From NCBI GenBank assembly GCA_041648665.1, contig JBAZOP010000050.1:1-21632 (forward strand): 21,632 nucleotides of DNA, read 5' to 3'. Shown here in pieces: positions 6,554-14,368 of this stretch (positions within the stretch are counted from its first letter, which is position 1; every line of letters starts with the position of its first letter). This DNA is from a bacterium. GTDB taxonomy: Bacteria; UBA10199; 2-02-FULL-44-16; JAAZCA01. A program made the position numbers and the translations under genes. Below the pieces are notes generated by a model that was not told the origin of the DNA, ran no database searches, and saw nothing but the letters and a program-made list of their open reading frames with translations.

Positions 6554-6915
6554 CGGACATACGCCTCGGCTTCTTTGCTGAGAGCATCGATCTTCTCCAG
6601 AGTCGGTTCGCGATAGCAGCCGCGCAGACGGCTCACGGAGTCACGGTTGACCGGCACCGGCTTCCCCGCATCGTTCTTGAAGGACCACGCCACAATGCCG
6701 CGTTCCAATAGGGCGATGCGCCCCATGGTCAGACTCACCCTGACGTCCTTGACCGTCTGACCACCCTTCTCCACATCCACCGTCTCGGCGCTCGCCATTT
6801 GTTGCAGCATGTAGTCGCGGTCGAGCTGGGTGAACTCGAGCTTGAGGTCTACCCACTCGCCGTCGCCGAACGTCAGGCGCTCGACCTCGCCGTCCTCGAT
6901 AAAGAACTTGCTCAT
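6541..6915 (-). CDS. Tail assembly chaperone, zero-frame product (gpG-like, 124 aa)
   Basis: The start follows AAGGAGAGG. The protein opens MSKFFIEDGEVERLTFGDGEWVDL, a beta-hairpin-like opening common in tail assembly chaperones, then becomes mostly helical (LDRDYMLQQMASAE, MGRIALLERGIVAW) and ends EAYVRKNS. By analogy with lambda G, it would coat the tape measure during tail assembly and would not stay in the virion. Its stop lies two codons past the slippery site, so most ribosomes would make this short form and a minority the fusion. It lies between the major tail proteins and the tape measure, the standard location. Confidence 0.8.
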   Translation of the reverse strand: MSKFFIEDGEVERLTFGDGEWVDLKLEFTQLDRDYMLQQMASAETVDVEKGGQTVKDVRVSLTMGRIALLERGIVAWSFKNDAGKPVPVNRDSVSRLRGCYREPTLEKIDALSKEAEAYVRKNS

Positions 6916-6935
6916 ACCTCTCCTTCTCTCTCCCG

Positions 6936-7736
6936 CTATGCGCTGGCAATCTCCAGCCCGTGAATTCCCTGGAACTCGTAGGCGTAGGTAACAAGGCCGC
7001 TGATGTCCACCTTGGGGTTGAGTTTGGTGATGATGGCGCTACCCCGGAATTGCTGGGTAGCCGTCGCCGACTCACGCAGCTCGAGGCCAATCACCGTGCC
7101 TATAGTCAACGGCGCGCCATCTTTGAACCCTTCGAAGCTGCCCTTCCAGCCGGTCAGTGTGGGGGCAAAGCTGCGCACGCCACTGGAGTCAAAGGCCGTA
7201 GTCTCCAGCACTTCGACTTCCTGGTCGAGCGTCCACGACTTGATGCCGGCAATGGTCTTCGCTGCCTCGATAGCGTCACAGCGGAACGTCATATCCGCCA
7301 GGTCCGTGATCTGTTTGATGCCGGCCGAGATGATGGCCGTATCGCTACCGGGGTTTGCCAGCGCCAGTTTGCAGAATTTCCAGACATCGGCCGTCAGTGC
7401 CGGCAGATCCAAAGACTCCAAGGGCGAAGCGCAAGCGCTGGTATCGTCCAGGAGCAACTGGCAATCTCCGGCACTTTGGTTGACCGAGGACTTGACCCAC
7501 AAAAGGATTGCCACGTACGCGGCCAGGTTGATTGCCGCGAAGTCGATGGTATGCAGCAGCGTCGTCCCCCCGATGGTCGTCGTGACCACCTTCGCCGCTC
7601 CCGATCCCACTTTGTAATCAGTTGTGTCGAGTGTTGACACGCGGCCCGCGCCAGCAGTAGTCCACGCCGCGTCGCAGGCATGGACCGTCTGTAAACCAAG
7701 GTGGACAGCCCCGGCTTTACCCGAAAGCCTTGCCAT
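6936..7736 (-). CDS. Second major tail protein with inserted domain (266 aa)
   Basis: The start follows GGAGG at six bases. Residues 1-12 (MARLSGKAGAVH) and 161-266 match the neighbouring 122-aa tail tube protein: by hand count 75 of 106 aligned residues in the C-terminal part are identical, including GWKGSFEG.KDGAPLTIGT. Between them is an insert of about 147 residues with a beta-sandwich look (YKVGSGAAKVV, then YVAILLWVKSS, LESLDLPALTADVWKFCKLAL), reminiscent of carbohydrate-binding or jelly-roll modules. The protein would build or decorate the tail tube, with the insert on the outer face. Whether both copies enter the same tube is unknown. The module resemblance is by pattern only. Confidence 0.75.
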   Translation of the reverse strand: MARLSGKAGAVHLGLQTVHACDAAWTTAGAGRVSTLDTTDYKVGSGAAKVVTTTIGGTTLLHTIDFAAINLAAYVAILLWVKSSVNQSAGDCQLLLDDTSACASPLESLDLPALTADVWKFCKLALANPGSDTAIISAGIKQITDLADMTFRCDAIEAAKTIAGIKSWTLDQEVEVLETTAFDSSGVRSFAPTLTGWKGSFEGFKDGAPLTIGTVIGLELRESATATQQFRGSAIITKLNPKVDISGLVTYAYEFQGIHGLEIASA

Positions 7737-7748
7737 GTGGTGCCTCCT

Positions 7749-8117
7749 TTATGCCGTCGCTATGGTGAGCGCGCCGGTGCCCTGGAACTCATACGAGTAG
7801 GCCACCAGGCCGGCGATGTCGGTCTTGACGCCCAGCTTGGTGATGATGGCCTGGCCTGTGAACTTCTGGGTGGCTGTCTGGGATTCCTTGAGTACCAGCG
7901 CGACCTCGGTCCCGATGGTGAGCGGGGCTCCATCCTTATAGCCCTCAAACGAACCCTTCCAGCCGGAGAGCCCGGGGGAGTAGCCCTTGAGCCCGGAACT
8001 GTCGAAGCCGGTCCCTTCAAGCGCCTCGACCTCCTGGTCAAGCGTCCAGGATTTGATACCCGCGATGGTGCCGCCGGCCTGTGTGACCTCGCCTGTTTTG
8101 CCCGAGAGTCTCGCCAT
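7749..8117 (-). CDS. Major tail (tube) protein (122 aa)
   Basis: The start follows GGAGG at five bases. This compact beta-rich protein has the opening MARLSGKTGEVTQAGGTIAG and the segments KSWTLDQEVEALEG, GWKGSFEGYKDGAPL and GQAIITKLGVKTDIAGLV, which fit the phage tail tube fold of strands plus one helix. Position between the tail terminator and the chaperone genes matches. It is the short paralogue of the 266-aa protein downstream and probably represents the ancestral form, since its body is uninterrupted. It should polymerise as hexameric rings to make the tail tube. Confidence 0.75.
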   Translation of the reverse strand: MARLSGKTGEVTQAGGTIAGIKSWTLDQEVEALEGTGFDSSGLKGYSPGLSGWKGSFEGYKDGAPLTIGTEVALVLKESQTATQKFTGQAIITKLGVKTDIAGLVAYSYEFQGTGALTIATA

Positions 8118-8126
8118 AACGACCTC

Positions 8127-8537
8127 CTAGGTGCTCACTTGCACATCGAATTTGACGCCCATGAATGTCTGCGTGGGATTCTCCCCGTACTGAATGCCGC
8201 CGTAATCGTGGTAACCGGTGACCACGATGGCGTCAGCGTTGCTCCCGAGAGACGCGCCCTCGATGGCCGCCCTGATGGCGCTGGCGGTCTCGTCAATAAG
8301 TAAATCCAGCGCCGTCTGCTGCTGGGTAAAGCCGGGCCCGATTGTCAGGAGGACCACGACCTCAAACTCGTGAGTCATGGACCCGGCGAAATCATCATGG
8401 AAGTTTCCGGACTTCGGGACGATATAGGCGCACGGCGGCTCGCCAATGCTCTCCGGTGGGTAGGTATAGATGCGCTTCAGGAATGTGACCGATGTCAGCG
8501 CGGAGGCAATGGCCGACCTGATACCAGCAATACTCAT
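8127..8537 (-). CDS. Probable tail terminator / tail completion protein (136 aa)
   Basis: The order gp6-like, gp10-like, this gene, tail tube is the standard slot for the tail terminator, a ring that caps the tube at the head-proximal end. The sequence fits: an N-terminal helix MSIAGIRSAIASALTS, an alpha-beta body with ESIGEPPCAYIVPKSG, a helix with QQTALDLLIDETASAIRAAIEG, and late strands ADAIVVTGYHDYGG and FMGVKFDVQV. Its ATG overlaps the previous stop (ATGA). Assignment is mostly by position and length. Confidence 0.6.
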   Translation of the reverse strand: MSIAGIRSAIASALTSVTFLKRIYTYPPESIGEPPCAYIVPKSGNFHDDFAGSMTHEFEVVVLLTIGPGFTQQQTALDLLIDETASAIRAAIEGASLGSNADAIVVTGYHDYGGIQYGENPTQTFMGVKFDVQVST

Positions 8538-8995
8538 CGCCGCTCAAACTCCTGCTCAATGGCGCGCTCGGCTTTCCTCTCATTCCGCTCTATGTCGCCG
8601 TCCGAGTCCTTAAGCGCCCGCCACACGAAGAAGCGGCCCTTGATGCCCTTGGTGATCATCTTGAGCCATGCCCCAACACCGGAGACTCCCTTGCGCTCGC
8701 CCCAGGCAATGAACGGCTGCCGCGGGGCCATGTGCGCTGCCACACCGTACTCCAGAAGGTGACTATGTGGCGCGCGGCTTACCACCTTGCCCCATAGCGG
8801 CACCTGCCGCGAGTCAATGCTGCTGGAGATGCGGCTCTTGAGGGTGCCGAGGTCATTAGGGGCATTCTTCAGCACGCGCCCCAGTAGCAGGTCCGTGCTC
8901 TCCTTGAAAAACTGGCGCACCGGGCCCGCCACGAGCTCCGGCTGGAGCTTGCGCTCCAATCTTTCCAATCCCTGCAACTCGACGGACATCCTCAT
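8534..8995 (-). CDS. HK97 gp10-like head-tail / minor tail protein (153 aa)
   Basis: The ATG at 8995 overlaps the stop of the connector gene (ATGA); the frame is open further upstream but that part covers connector coding sequence. MRMSVELQGLERLERKLQ, then a helix, then NAPNDLGTLKSRISSSID and PHSHLLEYGVAAHMAPRQPF form the familiar gp10-like pattern: P.DTG.L..SI and a later Y...VE.G..... with a basic AxMAPRPF-type loop. The C-terminus is very charged (ERNERKAERAIEQEFERR). Proteins of this family sit at the head-tail junction. Confidence 0.72.
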   Translation of the reverse strand: MRMSVELQGLERLERKLQPELVAGPVRQFFKESTDLLLGRVLKNAPNDLGTLKSRISSSIDSRQVPLWGKVVSRAPHSHLLEYGVAAHMAPRQPFIAWGERKGVSGVGAWLKMITKGIKGRFFVWRALKDSDGDIERNERKAERAIEQEFERR

Positions 8996-9834
8996 TTGCG
9001 CGCGCCCTTCGGCAGCACCAGGTCCGCCAGCATCATCTTCAGGTCGGGATCGAGGCCGCGGAAGACCTCGTAGCTGCCCATCTCTGGAGCAGTCACGACC
9101 TGAGCAAAGAATGTGTCCTTGCGTTTCCAAAGTCGCCCGGCTTGAACGAGACACGCCTCGCGCACCGGCTCCGGATACAGGTAGATGTAGATGACATCGG
9201 CCGCAATATGGGCCGCCGCCGCCGTGCCGTTCTTCCCCCGCTCGAACGTCAGCGTGTCGGAGCTGACCCCGGTGACGTACAACTGCTCTGCCCCGATGTG
9301 GATGGTATCCCCGACCGAGAACAGTGCGCCTTTGCCTGTTGCCAGGGCGTGAGTCGTGGCGCTGTCCGTGATGCCACCGGTGTTGACTACGGCGCCGCTG
9401 GCAGCGTACGGCGTGGCCGACTGCCCGTCGCCGTAGCCCCAGATGCCCGTGATCTTCATTGTTTTGACGCCCCGAGTGATGGCTGAGTAGTCACTCTGCG
9501 AGTGCATCTGAAGACGCCATTTCGGGTACTCGTTGTATGGCTGGAGCATGTAGTCAGGCGTGGTTGTGTCCAACTCGACTTCCCAGGTCAGGCCGTCCTG
9601 GTCGTCGTCCATTTCCACTTTGGTGATGGAGAGGATGTCGGGGACCACCAGATTGTCAGCGCCGTCGCCGTCGAAATAGCGGATCTCGCTCTTCGTGTGG
9701 AAGTGGCGATTGCAGTAGCGGTCGATGATCCGGCTCACCGCCTCGATAAGCAGCTTCATTTGGGTATCATCGGTCGTACTGGTGACGCTGACCCGCGCCT
9801 TGAAATTGGTCAGGTTTACGTAAGCGTTAGCCAT
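8992..9834 (-). CDS. Head-tail connector, gp6-like with inserted beta domain (280 aa)
   Basis: I choose the ATG at 9834, six bases after GGGGAG; an ATG seven codons upstream has no comparable site. The N-terminal YVNLTNFKARVSVTSTTDDT followed by LLIEAVSRIIDRYCNRHF is the helical signature of gp6-like connectors that bind the portal ring. The C-terminal helix (VREACLVQAGRLWKRKD) completes that fold. Between them lies a beta insertion: FSVGDTIHIGAEQLYVTGV, then LTFERGKNGTAAAAHIA, a module seen in several phage connectors. At 280 residues it is much longer than the usual 100 or so. The insert could face outward at the neck. Confidence 0.75.
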   Translation of the reverse strand: MANAYVNLTNFKARVSVTSTTDDTQMKLLIEAVSRIIDRYCNRHFHTKSEIRYFDGDGADNLVVPDILSITKVEMDDDQDGLTWEVELDTTTPDYMLQPYNEYPKWRLQMHSQSDYSAITRGVKTMKITGIWGYGDGQSATPYAASGAVVNTGGITDSATTHALATGKGALFSVGDTIHIGAEQLYVTGVSSDTLTFERGKNGTAAAAHIAADVIYIYLYPEPVREACLVQAGRLWKRKDTFFAQVVTAPEMGSYEVFRGLDPDLKMMLADLVLPKGARK

Positions 9835-9970
9835 GGGCAACTCCCCGCCTGGCATTTCGGCGGACCCGGCATACCTGGTATGTCAGCATGGTGTTCTCAG
9901 GCGCTTCAATCACAGCGGATTCAACCGGCATCACTTTGCGCCTCACTTTGCGGACCCGTTTCGACTTCAA
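9827..9970 (-). CDS. Possible very small basic protein (47 aa)
   Basis: A leftward frame beginning TTG directly after the stop of the 777-aa gene (TAA TTG) and ending eight bases inside the connector gene. It is Arg/Lys-rich at both ends (KSKRVRKVRRKVMP; CRVRRNARRGVAHG). An internal ATG would give a 34-residue form. No ribosome binding site precedes the TTG, so it would depend on reinitiation. It fills the only gap in this part of the operon, which is the main reason to list it. Confidence 0.4.
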   Translation of the reverse strand: MKSKRVRKVRRKVMPVESAVIEAPENTMLTYQVCRVRRNARRGVAHG

Positions 9971-12304
9971 TTACGGATAAGCCTGAACCATGTTCGGCCA
10001 CATCGGAACTATGAAGCTGTCAGGCGTCCCGGGGTCCCCGAATATCCATCCGGACACCGACCCCGCTGCGATGTAGCTGTGCGATCCGGCGTACCAGGTA
10101 TTCGCCGGGCTCGCCGTCGAGTAGCTGAGTGCCAGGTAGTCGAGAACGACTTGACCCCCGCCGGCCTTCGTGAGCGTCCACCCCGCCGCGCCGGTGCCCG
10201 TGAGCGTGACAACCGTGGTGCCACTCGCGGCGCAGATGAAGTTCGTCACCGTCTGTGTCGTGCCGTCCGTGAAGGCGACCGTCTTGGCCGCTACACTCCG
10301 GTCAATGGTGAGCGTGTTGAACGTATTGCTCCCGCTGATAGTCAAAGCATAGTTGCCTGCACCAGCGATGGTGACGTTGTTGTAGGTGAGGCCGCCACCA
10401 ATAAGGTTTTGAGCGTTTGCGGTTGAATTGGTTATGACTATTGTGGAAGTACCAGCATTGAGGGTATTAGTACCAGTTCCAGCCACATTCCATTTATTTG
10501 CACCTGCCCCTGTATTGTTGAGCGTTATCGTGCTAGTCCCAAGGTTCATCACGGCAGTAGCCCCCGTGACGGAATTGAAACGCATATACCCACCAGTCAA
10601 ATCGAAATTCGCGGTGGTGAGCGTGCCAGCCACAACGCTGAGGTTTATGTTGGAGCCATACGTTAATGCGCTACCCAATGTTACAGTTCCACCAGGAGCC
10701 ACTAGTTCTAACCCGCTGATGGCATTGGCATTAGTTGTTAATGCGTAATCCCCACGCCCACGCATATAATTGGTTTTATTAGCGTGTGTATAAGTCATGC
10801 CAGTCACTAGCGTAAGGGCCCCGTAGTTGCTAACACCCACGCTCAAAGTAGCCGTCGGCGTCCCCGTAAACGTGATGGACTTGCCAGCCCTTGGCATATC
10901 CATCGTCACGCTATGAGAGCAAGAAACATCATCCTGTGGTAGTGGCACTCTACCCGCACCCCAGATAGCACCCGACCAGTTGCCAGCACCCGCAGAGGTC
11001 TGCGCTGCACTCGCGGGGAACGCTGCATCCCCAAGAGCCTTGAAAGCATTGCCGCCACAGTTCCCGATGTCAGTCTGCGCCGACAAATCCCAAGTAGCTG
11101 CACCTGCTCCTGTGATGTCCATGAAGTCAGTATTGGTGCAGGCTATGACTGCCGCGTTGATGGTGGCAGCGGTTCCTAGCGTCGAGCTTTGGACGAGAAG
11201 CTGCGTTGCCCTTGCTCCGCCATCAGTCGTGAAGGTGTCTGAGACTGTAACCGTTGTGCCTGATGTGAATGTGACAGCATTGGCAGTTGTGTGGCTGGCA
11301 GGATGGAGAGTCATATTAGCGCAGGTGAAAGCTCCACTGACTGTATGCGTCGAGCCCGCTAGTGTGAAACTAGCCCCATCCCAGTCGAGAGGGCCGAGCG
11401 CGAGCGTCCCAGTACCAGAGATAGTAAACGCCGCCGTGTTTGCATTGATGGTCGTACTGATTGCCGTGGCATTTGCCGAATTTACTCCAGTACAGGTGAT
11501 GACAGACGTTCCGAGATTCAGGGTTTTGGAGACAGCCCAGTCGGGGCTAAATACCCCACACGAGATGGCGAAATTGCCTGTCGTGAATGTCCCATGCTGC
11601 GGAGATACACTGCCAGTTGTAGTCAGAGCATCTCCAAGAGTCAGAGTGCCGGTAAACGTGCCTCCAGCACTTAGTTCGATACTACAGGTGAGGGCAAGCC
11701 CGTTGGTAGTTAGAGTTGCTGCCCCTGCACCGCTTACCCAGGCCAAGTTGCCGGTAGCCGAGTGAGTCATAGCCGCGATGAAAGTCACTGAGCCACCAGC
11801 TACACTGATTATGTTGGTTCCCGCGAAGGTCGGAGCGTTAGTTGCCCCCGTCCAGTCCATAGAGAGGCAGTTGAAGGTCGCATCTACGGTCACGACTTGA
11901 CTAGCCGCCGTGAACGAGTTTGCATCAAAGACTACACCTTCAGCACTAGTTGGAACTGATGCGCCACTAACACCGCCACTAGTAGCAGACCAAGAGTTGA
12001 CTGTATTAGTGTTGCCGCCAGTACCAAGCGTGAGGTTGAGAGTGGCAGTACCTGTCCCTGCCGCAGTTATCACATTTGCCCCTGCTACCAGAGCCTTGGG
12101 GGAGTCAGTGATAGTGGAGGTGCCACTTGTGATGGTGCCAGTACAGCCAGCGGCAAGGGTGATGGTGAAAGTGCCACCGCCACCAGCGTCAGTCAAGTTC
12201 AAGGTAGTGTTCCCCGAAGCAGCTACCCTGCCTGCTTCCGCGCAGGTAATGACTGCGCCATTAGTGATGAACGCCTGCCCTACGACACAGTATCTACTAG
12301 CCAT
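9971..12304 (-). CDS. Large Thr/Ala/Gly-rich beta-repeat protein, candidate head fibre or decoration (777 aa)
   Basis: The protein is built of short beta repeats: variants of LNLGTSTITLNNTG, GNYALTISGSNTFNTLTI and TGTGTNTLNAGTSTIVIT recur with spacing near 20-30 residues, as in beta-solenoid or filamentous-haemagglutinin-like surface proteins. The C-terminal LDYLALSYSTASPANTWYAGS.. GWIFGD block is a closing motif seen in such repeat proteins. There is no signal peptide, transmembrane segment or enzyme motif. It sits between capsid and connector genes, not with the tail tip, so a head-attached fibre or decoration is more likely than a tail fibre. The DNA is visibly less GC-rich than its neighbours. 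It overlaps the upstream gene by eight bases. Function is inferred. Confidence 0.65.
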   Translation of the reverse strand: MASRYCVVGQAFITNGAVITCAEAGRVAASGNTTLNLTDAGGGGTFTITLAAGCTGTITSGTSTITDSPKALVAGANVITAAGTGTATLNLTLGTGGNTNTVNSWSATSGGVSGASVPTSAEGVVFDANSFTAASQVVTVDATFNCLSMDWTGATNAPTFAGTNIISVAGGSVTFIAAMTHSATGNLAWVSGAGAATLTTNGLALTCSIELSAGGTFTGTLTLGDALTTTGSVSPQHGTFTTGNFAISCGVFSPDWAVSKTLNLGTSVITCTGVNSANATAISTTINANTAAFTISGTGTLALGPLDWDGASFTLAGSTHTVSGAFTCANMTLHPASHTTANAVTFTSGTTVTVSDTFTTDGGARATQLLVQSSTLGTAATINAAVIACTNTDFMDITGAGAATWDLSAQTDIGNCGGNAFKALGDAAFPASAAQTSAGAGNWSGAIWGAGRVPLPQDDVSCSHSVTMDMPRAGKSITFTGTPTATLSVGVSNYGALTLVTGMTYTHANKTNYMRGRGDYALTTNANAISGLELVAPGGTVTLGSALTYGSNINLSVVAGTLTTANFDLTGGYMRFNSVTGATAVMNLGTSTITLNNTGAGANKWNVAGTGTNTLNAGTSTIVITNSTANAQNLIGGGLTYNNVTIAGAGNYALTISGSNTFNTLTIDRSVAAKTVAFTDGTTQTVTNFICAASGTTVVTLTGTGAAGWTLTKAGGGQVVLDYLALSYSTASPANTWYAGSHSYIAAGSVSGWIFGDPGTPDSFIVPMWPNMVQAYP

Positions 12305-12833
12305 TCATCGCCACCCTTACCTCATGACCCTTGTCACAGGTGAAATTGATCGCTTTTGCTATGAGCCCCTGAATGAGGGGATTCCCGTTGCGAAGTACCT
12401 TGACGGTCCCATCATCCATGTGAAAGACATCACATACCCGAATATGACAGACTGAGCAAAAGTGATGATCCACGTTGACCACCTTTCGCTCGACCGTGGT
12501 GTCCCGTACCGCCGGTTCGACTGCCGTCTCCGGGGTGCTTGGATTGGAGACTGGCATCTCCACCTTCAACTCTGCACCCCAATCACGGTCCGCCAGCTTC
12601 TGGCCGAACCACACGCCCTCCCCATCCTGCACCGTGGCCAAGAGCGCTAGGGCGTTCTTCTCCGTCAGGGCTGTGACTTCCTTTGGCAGCACGTCCGAGG
12701 TATGAGCAAGGCCGTAGCCAGCTCCCTCATTATAGAGGTCAACGACCACGTTGCGCGGGCATTTCGGCATGGTCCCGAACCAGCCGGGTGAATACCGCAA
12801 GCCCTTTGGAATCTCAAATCGAAAGTAGTTCAT
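12297..12833 (-). CDS. Unknown protein with C-terminal zinc-ribbon-like motif (178 aa)
   Basis: The start follows AAGGAG at eight bases. Residues 1-75 read like a small globular phage protein (MNYFRFEIPKGLRYSPGWFG; YGLAHTSDVLPKEV). A Pro/Thr/Glu-rich linker (about 90-115) leads to a Cys/His cluster: HHFCSVCHIRVCDVFHMDD and later FTCDKGHEV. CxxC plus C and H could bind zinc. I know of no family. It is placed in the capsid-surface block, translationally coupled to the 777-aa gene, and so may be a chaperone, adaptor or virion component for that protein; this is inference. Confidence 0.6.
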   Translation of the reverse strand: MNYFRFEIPKGLRYSPGWFGTMPKCPRNVVVDLYNEGAGYGLAHTSDVLPKEVTALTEKNALALLATVQDGEGVWFGQKLADRDWGAELKVEMPVSNPSTPETAVEPAVRDTTVERKVVNVDHHFCSVCHIRVCDVFHMDDGTVKVLRNGNPLIQGLIAKAINFTCDKGHEVRVAMNG

Positions 12834-12845
12834 CTGTCACGCTCC

Positions 12846-13307
12846 TTACGTGAGGTACACGTACGTGACGCCATCGCCATTCACGGTAACATCGAGATAG
12901 ACGTCGGCGAGATTGTCAAGTGGAAAACCGAGGGACTCCCCGGCGTTCAGCGGTTTGCCCCGTCTGGTACCGAGCGCGGCCACTACCGTCGAGCCTCCGA
13001 CCACCACCACGCCAGTGTTGTCAGTCTCGGCGGTTATGACCACGAACTTTGCCGAGGTAGACGCTGCCAAGGTCTCCCTGGTGCCGGCGGTCGCAACAAC
13101 CTTCCGGTTGTCTGCAATCGCGCTGACATTGTGGCCGACCTGCCCAATGGTAAACACCGTCCAGTTTGCCCCGCCATCAGATGTGATGTAGGCAACCCCG
13201 GTATCCGTCTCCAGGAATGTCGAACCGTTCGGCACGCTGGTCGGCTTGGAGTCACCAGACAGGCCGGTGAACCTCTTGATCGAACCTGAAACCAAAACAA
13301 CTGTCAT
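12846..13307 (-). CDS. Small beta-rich virion protein (153 aa)
   Basis: The ATG follows a near-perfect GGAGGTGA. The N-terminal part has PNGSTFLETDTGVAYITSDG followed by ANW, a short beta-hairpin motif that recurs in phage structural proteins, often as a tag on head or tail components. The rest is beta-rich (SAKFVVITAETDN, TGVVVVGGSTVVAALG, LDVTVNGDGVTYVYL) with no enzyme signature. Size and composition fit a capsid decoration protein. It lies between the beta-helix protein and the zinc-ribbon protein. Confidence 0.55.
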   Translation of the reverse strand: MTVVLVSGSIKRFTGLSGDSKPTSVPNGSTFLETDTGVAYITSDGGANWTVFTIGQVGHNVSAIADNRKVVATAGTRETLAASTSAKFVVITAETDNTGVVVVGGSTVVAALGTRRGKPLNAGESLGFPLDNLADVYLDVTVNGDGVTYVYLT

Positions 13308-13325
13308 TCTTCACCTCCGGCCTCT

Positions 13326-13360
13326 GGCCGTGGCGGGGAAGGAGCAAGCCCGCCACGGCC
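13326..13360. promoter_or_regulatory. 12-bp perfect inverted repeat in intergenic space
   Basis: GGCCGTGGCGGG (13326-13337) and CCCGCCACGGCC (13349-13360) form a perfect GC-rich stem with an 11-base loop in the 73-base gap between two late genes. There is no T-run after either arm, so it is not a standard intrinsic terminator. An attenuator, RNA-processing or mRNA-stability element that tunes relative expression is possible. Confidence 0.6.
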
Positions 13361-13380
13361 TTCAGCTCGGTCATTGCTCT

Positions 13381-14295
13381 CTAGGTGTCTACCGCCGGCA
13401 GGTCGATCCTGCCCTGCGCCCCGGCTGCGTTGGTGACCTTGATGGTGCAGTAGTTCATCGCGGCGCCGACCACCGTCACGTCGTTTTTACCCGACATGGC
13501 GTTGATGTCGTGCATGAAGCCGGTCGTGTCCGACTTGACTGAAATGAGGAGTCCGGCGGTTGTGTCCACGTTGATGAGCACGCCCGGGCCGAAGTCCATG
13601 AAAAGGCTTGCGGCGGTGAGAGCGTCTATCGCAGCGCCCGAGAAGTCGCCGAAGATGCGGAAGTTCCGCACGTACGAGTAGTTGCTGGCCCCGGCGAATA
13701 CGATGGCGCTCGTCTCGCTGCCAGTGATGACGCCGTACCAGTCGAACCCGTCAATGCCGACATCGTGACAGGCGGCTGCGATCGAGACACCAATCAGGAA
13801 TTCCTTATTGGCGGCGGCTTCCTCCCATCGGGTGTTGATGAGCCTGAAGCCATCGGCATCGGCCCCCACGGTGAGGGCGGTAACGATCTCGGCAAAGTTC
13901 GAATAGAACTGGATGTTTTCGATGCGCACATTGGCCGCCGTGACCGATACTGTGCCGTCGGCAGCCGTGAAGGTCAGCTTTGGCCGGAGCGCGCCGCTGC
14001 CGAGGCCGATGATGCTGACGCCGATGACGTCCACCACGAGCGAGGTCGCGCCGGATATGCTCTCGGCGTGCCCGGGCATGACGTAGATGATGTCATTCTG
14101 GCTGGCGGTGCATAGACCGACAGCGTAGTCAATGGTGGCGACGGGCTTGTCAGGGGTGTAGCCATATCCCGCCGCATCCGAGCCAGTCCCGCTATGGACG
14201 TAGACTCTATCGCCGGTGCTCCGGCTTTGGTCCTCGATTGCGAAAACGCCGCCGCGCTGCTTGCGGCTGAATAGGGCCGTCTTTGCTCCAGTCAT
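13381..14295 (-). CDS. Parallel beta-helix (pectate-lyase-fold-like) phage protein (304 aa)
   Basis: The start follows GGAGG at nine bases. The opening VYVHSGTGSDAAGYGYTPDK followed by PVATIDYAVGLCTASQNDII is the standard entry of right-handed beta-helix phage proteins. It is followed by rungs such as VIGVSIIGLGSG, VTAANVRIENIQFYS, DGFRLINTRWEE and SNYSYVRNFRIFG. Such folds occur in tailspikes and in head-attached proteins. No conserved catalytic residues of a polysaccharide lyase can be identified by eye. Placement two genes after the capsid argues for a capsid-surface protein rather than a tailspike. Confidence 0.7.
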   Translation of the reverse strand: MTGAKTALFSRKQRGGVFAIEDQSRSTGDRVYVHSGTGSDAAGYGYTPDKPVATIDYAVGLCTASQNDIIYVMPGHAESISGATSLVVDVIGVSIIGLGSGALRPKLTFTAADGTVSVTAANVRIENIQFYSNFAEIVTALTVGADADGFRLINTRWEEAAANKEFLIGVSIAAACHDVGIDGFDWYGVITGSETSAIVFAGASNYSYVRNFRIFGDFSGAAIDALTAASLFMDFGPGVLINVDTTAGLLISVKSDTTGFMHDINAMSGKNDVTVVGAAMNYCTIKVTNAAGAQGRIDLPAVDT

Positions 14296-14329
14296 TTCAG
14301 GGTTCCTCCTATTGAGTTACCTTTGTATT

Positions 14330-14353
14330 CCGGGTGATTAGAGGCTCACCCGG
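14330..14353. promoter_or_regulatory. 8-bp inverted repeat in intergenic space
   Basis: CCGGGTGA (14330-14337) pairs with TCACCCGG (14346-14353) across an eight-base loop, in the gap between the 155-aa and beta-helix genes. No T-run follows on the transcribed strand. Possibly an mRNA-stabilising or attenuating hairpin downstream of the abundant capsid messages. Confidence 0.4.
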
Positions 14354-14368
14354 TGAAGCCTGCCAGAA

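Noticed and set aside
10980..11765. Rightward 261-codon Val/Ala/Pro-rich frame
   Set aside because: Antisense shadow of the Thr/Ala/Gly repeats of the 777-aa gene.
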